From Brevibacterium picturae (lineage in GTDB: Bacteria; Actinomycetota; Actinomycetes; Actinomycetales; Brevibacteriaceae): a stretch of DNA of 64,000 nucleotides. The stretch's first letter is position 1. The number at the start of each line of letters is the position of its first letter. A program made the translations under genes and the position numbers. Shown piece by piece: positions 61,153-64,000 of the stretch. The stretch lies in contig NZ_LT629739.1 in assembly GCF_900105045.1 (NCBI RefSeq), positions 2,294,001 through 2,358,000 of the forward strand, in the 5' to 3' direction. The notes under the pieces were generated by a model. That model ran no database searches and was not told where the DNA came from. It saw only the letters and a list, made by a program, of their open reading frames with translations.

Positions 61153-62028
61153 TCAGAGGACTTCGAGGACGCTGCGGACCCCTGCGTTGCGCAGGGATTC
61201 GTGGCGGACCGAGGCCCAGTAGGAGACCGGCTTCGAGAACTCTTCGGGCAGCACCTGCACGAGGCGACTGTTGCCCACGGCGAGGAAGTCGGGCAGGATC
61301 CCGATCCCGACGCCGTTCGAGGTGGCGAGCACATGGGCATGGACAGAGGTGGAGCGGAAGAATCCCTTGCCTCGTGGCAGCGCGTTGCCCGCCTCGTCGA
61401 GGTCGTCGACCTGAAGCGAGTTCTCGATGTAGTAGACGAGTCGGTGTTCGGCGAGGTCATCGAGCGTCATCGGCATGGTGTGGCTGCGCAGGTACTCCCG
61501 GGAGGCGTAGAGCTGGAGCCGGTAGTCGCGGATGTGCTTGCCGACGCTGCGCGGCGCATCAGGCTTGCCGACGACGACCTCGATATCGACGCCCGAGCGA
61601 TACTGCCGGGCCCGTTGGGTGGCAGTGATGAGTTCGAACTGCAGACCCGGGTGGCTGCGCTGCAGCTGGGCCAGGGCCGGCACGGCGAATTCGAGTGCGA
61701 AGGCCTGCGGGCAGGCCAGTCGGATCGTCCCGGACAGGGCAGAGCCGGGGTGGGCGTCGATGCGTCCCAGAGCAGACTCGATGTCCTCGGCCACAGGAAG
61801 CAGGTGACGCCCGGCGGCACTGAGTTCCCAGCCGTCCGGTGAGGCCACGAGCATTCGCTCGCCGTAGGCCTTCTCCAGCGCGGCGATACGTCGCGACACC
61901 GTCGTGTGGTTGAGGCCCAGGCTGTGTGCGGCGGCCGTGAACTTTCCCAACCGGGCCACGGCGAGCAGCGTCAGCAGATCTTCGGGAGAGATCTGCGAGC
62001 CGGGCCCGCCAGGTGCATATGAAGCCAT
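61153..62028 (-). CDS. LysR family transcriptional regulator
   Basis: A 291-residue LysR protein. The N-terminal winged helix (LLAVARLGKFTAAAHSLGLN, then TTVSRRIAALEKAYG) is followed by the periplasmic-binding-like effector domain (SGTIRLACPQAFALEFAVP; GVGIGILPDFLA). TAGGAT lies 9 nt before the ATG. It diverges from 3-hydroxyisobutyrate dehydrogenase at 62170, which it probably controls, and converges with 3-hydroxybutyrate dehydrogenase. Confidence 0.9.
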   Translation of the reverse strand: MASYAPGGPGSQISPEDLLTLLAVARLGKFTAAAHSLGLNHTTVSRRIAALEKAYGERMLVASPDGWELSAAGRHLLPVAEDIESALGRIDAHPGSALSGTIRLACPQAFALEFAVPALAQLQRSHPGLQFELITATQRARQYRSGVDIEVVVGKPDAPRSVGKHIRDYRLQLYASREYLRSHTMPMTLDDLAEHRLVYYIENSLQVDDLDEAGNALPRGKGFFRSTSVHAHVLATSNGVGIGILPDFLAVGNSRLVQVLPEEFSKPVSYWASVRHESLRNAGVRSVLEVL

Positions 62029-62055
62029 AGTGGTTCCATCCTATCTGCGTGCGCG

Positions 62056-62079
62056 CACATATCCGGTGCGGAATATGTG
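62056..62079. promoter_or_regulatory. Candidate LysR operator
   Basis: CACATAT (62056-62062) and ATATGTG (62073-62079) are a perfect inverted repeat with 10 bases between, in the gap between the divergent lysR-type gene and the dehydrogenase gene. It includes a T-N11-A pattern typical of LysR sites. Confidence 0.6.
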
Positions 62080-62169
62080 ATTCTGCACGACCGGTGTTGC
62101 CTCAGTGACTGGCGTAATGTGAGGGGAAACACTGCAACTGCTGAAGAATATGATGCGAGGAGGCATAGT

Positions 62170-63075
62170 ATGTCGACGATTGGATGGATCGGCCTGGGGA
62201 ACATGGGCCGCCCGATGACCGCGAACCTGGTCAAGGCCGGACACACCGTGAACGGTTTCGATCTCGTGGAGATCGCCGTTCAAGAGGCGGCCAAGCACGG
62301 GGTGAATCCGGTGAAGTCCGCCGCCGAGGCGGTCGCCGGTGCCGATATCGTGTTCACGATGCTGCCCAAGGGAGAGCACGCCCGCGCGGTCTACCTGGAG
62401 CCCGACGGTGTCCTGGCCAATGCCGACACGAAGACCCTCCTCGTCGACTCCTCGACGATCGACTTCGATTCCGCTCGCGCCCTGCACGCCGAGGCGGCCA
62501 AGGCCGGGTTCCGCTTCGTCGACGGTCCCGTCTCCGGAGGAGTCACCGGTGCAGAAGCCGGGACGCTGACCTTCATGCTCGGCGGAACCGATGAGGATGT
62601 CGCCGAGGCGAAGACCTTCATCGAGCCGATGGCCGGCAACATGTTCCATGCCGGCGGCGAGGCTGCCGGTCAGGCCGCCAAGATCGTTAACAACATGATG
62701 CTCTCGATCAGTCTGCAGGGTGTTGTCGAAGGCGCCGTGCTCGCTGATCGCTTCGGACTCGATCCGAAGGTCTTCTACGACATCGCGACCGTTTCCTCCG
62801 GTGACTCCTGGCCCCTGCGCACCTGGTACCCCGTGCCCGGTGTGACGGAGACTGCGGCTTCGAACAACTCGTTCAAGCCCGGGTTCGCCACGGCCCTCAT
62901 GCACAAAGACGTGGGGTTGGCCCTCGCAGGCGCCGATACGCAGGGCCTCGACCTGCCGGCCGCGCAGCTCGTCCACGCTCAGCTGCAGAAGCTCGTCGAT
63001 GCCGGCCTCGAAGGTCTCGACACCTCGGCGCTGATCAAGAACATCGATGCGAGGGCCGAAGGACTGCCGGAGTAG
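62170..63075 (+). CDS. mmsB: 3-hydroxyisobutyrate dehydrogenase
   Basis: A 301-residue beta-hydroxyacid dehydrogenase. NAD-binding GWIGLGNMGRPM at the N terminus, substrate loop FVDGPVSGGVTGAE, and the catalytic Lys in QAAKIVNNMM at about 171 are all present, as is KDVGLAL. It oxidises 3-hydroxyisobutyrate to methylmalonate semialdehyde in valine breakdown. GAGGAGG lies 7-8 nt before ATG 62170. It is divergent from a LysR regulator. The branched-chain-type dehydrogenase complex at 48881 would act earlier in the same pathway. Confidence 0.92.
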   Translation: MSTIGWIGLGNMGRPMTANLVKAGHTVNGFDLVEIAVQEAAKHGVNPVKSAAEAVAGADIVFTMLPKGEHARAVYLEPDGVLANADTKTLLVDSSTIDFDSARALHAEAAKAGFRFVDGPVSGGVTGAEAGTLTFMLGGTDEDVAEAKTFIEPMAGNMFHAGGEAAGQAAKIVNNMMLSISLQGVVEGAVLADRFGLDPKVFYDIATVSSGDSWPLRTWYPVPGVTETAASNNSFKPGFATALMHKDVGLALAGADTQGLDLPAAQLVHAQLQKLVDAGLEGLDTSALIKNIDARAEGLPE

Positions 63076-63095
63076 GGCTGCCGGGCGGATTCGCC

Positions 63096-63155
63096 AACGG
63101 TCGGTAAGGGGTGGTCGATTCACGAATGGGTTTCGACCACCACTTACCGACCGTT
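63096..63155. repeat. Long hairpin, copy 2 of the dispersed palindromic repeat
   Basis: The 23-base arm at 63096-63118 (starts AACGGTCGGTAAG, ends GTGGTCGA) is repeated inverted at 63133-63155 with one mismatch, 14 bases apart. It shares AACGGTCGGTA and GGTGGTCG with the hairpin at 34371. It starts about 20 bases after the mmsB stop and could act as a terminator. Confidence 0.8.
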
Positions 63156-63247
63156 CGCCGTTCCGTGCCCGTGCCCGCGTCACAGCAACACCACCGTGCC
63201 CGCGACCACGACCTGAAACTTCGGCGGGTACGTGTAAGACTGGACGC

Positions 63248-63988
63248 ATGAGTTCCCCAGACACACCCGAACCACTGGCCGATGATCAGGTCGCCTCCAT
63301 CAGGGACAACCTCGACGAGGTGGCCGCGCGTACAGCAACCGCCGCCGAGGCGAGCGGACGCACGAGTGCCGATGTGCAGGTCATGCTCGCGACCAAGACC
63401 CAACCGGCCCCGAAGATCCGCGTCGCGCTCGAGCATGGGTTCACCCTCATCGGTGAGAACAAGGTCCAGGAACTGGTCGCCAAGGCGGACGACCTCGATG
63501 ATCTGGAGCATGAAGCCCACCTCATCGGGCCGCTGCAGAAGAACAAGGTCAACCACACGCTGCGGCACGCGCACTGCATTCAGTCCGTCGACAATCTGGA
63601 ACTGGCGACGAAGATCAACAACCGCCTCGAGGTCCTCGACCAGACCCTCGACATCTTCGTCCAGGTCAATACCTCTCGCGAGGACTCGAAGTCCGGTATC
63701 GCCCCCGATGAGGCAGAGGCGCTCATCGCCGAGCTCCGGGATCACACACGGATGAGACTGCGCGGGCTGATGACGATCGGCCTGCCCGGACGCACGCCCG
63801 AGGAGATCCGCCCCAGCTATTCCGACCTGCGGGAACTGCGCGAGAAGCTCATCGGTTCGGGTGCCATGCCCGCCGAAGCCAAGGAACTGTCCATGGGAAT
63901 GAGCAACGACTTCGAACTCGCCATCGCCGAAGGCGCGACGATGGTCCGCGTCGGCTCCAGCGTGTTCGGCGCCCGCGACTACACCTGA
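63248..63988 (+). CDS. YggS/PROSC family PLP-binding protein
   Basis: A 246-residue alanine-racemase-barrel protein. The PLP Lys is in VMLATKTQPAPKI at about 51; HLIGPLQKNKVNHTL and LSMGMSNDFELAIAEGATMVRVGSSVFG complete the family signature. These proteins bind PLP without a known catalytic role and help keep vitamin B6 and amino-acid balance. TAAGAC ends 7 nt before the ATG with no ribosome-binding site, indicating a leaderless transcript. Confidence 0.94.
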   Translation: MSSPDTPEPLADDQVASIRDNLDEVAARTATAAEASGRTSADVQVMLATKTQPAPKIRVALEHGFTLIGENKVQELVAKADDLDDLEHEAHLIGPLQKNKVNHTLRHAHCIQSVDNLELATKINNRLEVLDQTLDIFVQVNTSREDSKSGIAPDEAEALIAELRDHTRMRLRGLMTIGLPGRTPEEIRPSYSDLRELREKLIGSGAMPAEAKELSMGMSNDFELAIAEGATMVRVGSSVFGARDYT

Positions 63989-64000
63989 GGCGCAGCGCCC

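Noticed and set aside
1-64000. tRNA or rRNA genes, CRISPR arrays, insertion sequences, prophage or integrase genes
   Set aside because: I looked for tRNA cloverleaf-like arms, regularly spaced repeats and transposase motifs and saw none. Short tRNAs could be missed by eye.

Overview
The window is about 65% G+C, densely packed, and looks like chromosome of a high-GC Gram-positive actinobacterium. The gene content (dipartite PDH/BCKDH E1 with E2, CsoR-CopZ-CopA, GabD2-type dehydrogenase, MHS transporters, a CopD-CtaG fusion, an OtsB-GH15 fusion) fits the Micrococcales, and Brevibacterium or a close relative is my best guess. That assignment is inferred from gene content, not tested. I see no rRNA, tRNA, CRISPR array, prophage or transposase gene.

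Layout: 1-4.5 kb holds an OsmC protein, an isochorismatase-like hydrolase, an MFS exporter and kynureninase with a divergent Lrp-type regulator. 4.5-10.4 kb is a catabolic island: a CoA-transferase, an IclR regulator and a TRAP transporter (dctM-dctQ-dctP), next to a decayed CPBP protease gene. 10.7-20.8 kb has a second OsmC protein, recQ, a Tat/lipoprotein Rieske protein, a serine hydrolase/HTH pair, a trehalose-phosphatase-GH15 fusion, a MaoC protein and a DUF1990 protein. 20.9-25.9 kb has a lipoprotein-response regulator-histidine kinase operon and an acyl-CoA synthetase. 26-30.7 kb is a copper locus (csoR-copZ-copA) divergent from a MOSC-oxidoreductase fusion. 30.8-35.3 kb has a CitA/DcuS-like kinase and its regulator separated by a thiolase. 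35.4-45.7 kb carries a penicillin-binding protein, a GabD2-like dehydrogenase, a PLP aldolase/racemase-like protein with a sugar-lactone oxidase, an MHS transporter, an alpha/beta hydrolase and purB. 45.9-48.6 kb is a translationally coupled operon of unknown function (small WXG100-like helical protein, unknown protein, lipase-like protein, tiny tail ORF). 48.9-53.5 kb encodes a branched-chain 2-oxoacid/pyruvate dehydrogenase (E1a, E1b, E2) and a quinone-oxidoreductase-like protein. 53.5-54.7 kb holds a membrane protein with a partly duplicated 3' end. 55.4-58.7 kb has cysteine-poor bL28, bL33 and uS14 paralogues, HU, and a CopD-CtaG membrane protein preceded by a leader ORF. 58.9-64 kb has a transporter plus 3-hydroxybutyrate dehydrogenase, a LysR regulator divergent from 3-hydroxyisobutyrate dehydrogenase, and a YggS-family PLP protein.

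Three patterns run across the window. First, about 14 starts have a -10-like hexamer exactly 6 or 7 nt before the start codon and no ribosome-binding site, which points to widespread leaderless transcription. Second, at least seven genes carry short imperfect tandem duplications (14-28 bp) that span or begin at the stop codon, so the stop is repeated just downstream; a larger 107-bp duplication lies behind another gene. Third, two intergenic sites 29 kb apart carry related long hairpins that look like one dispersed palindromic repeat family.
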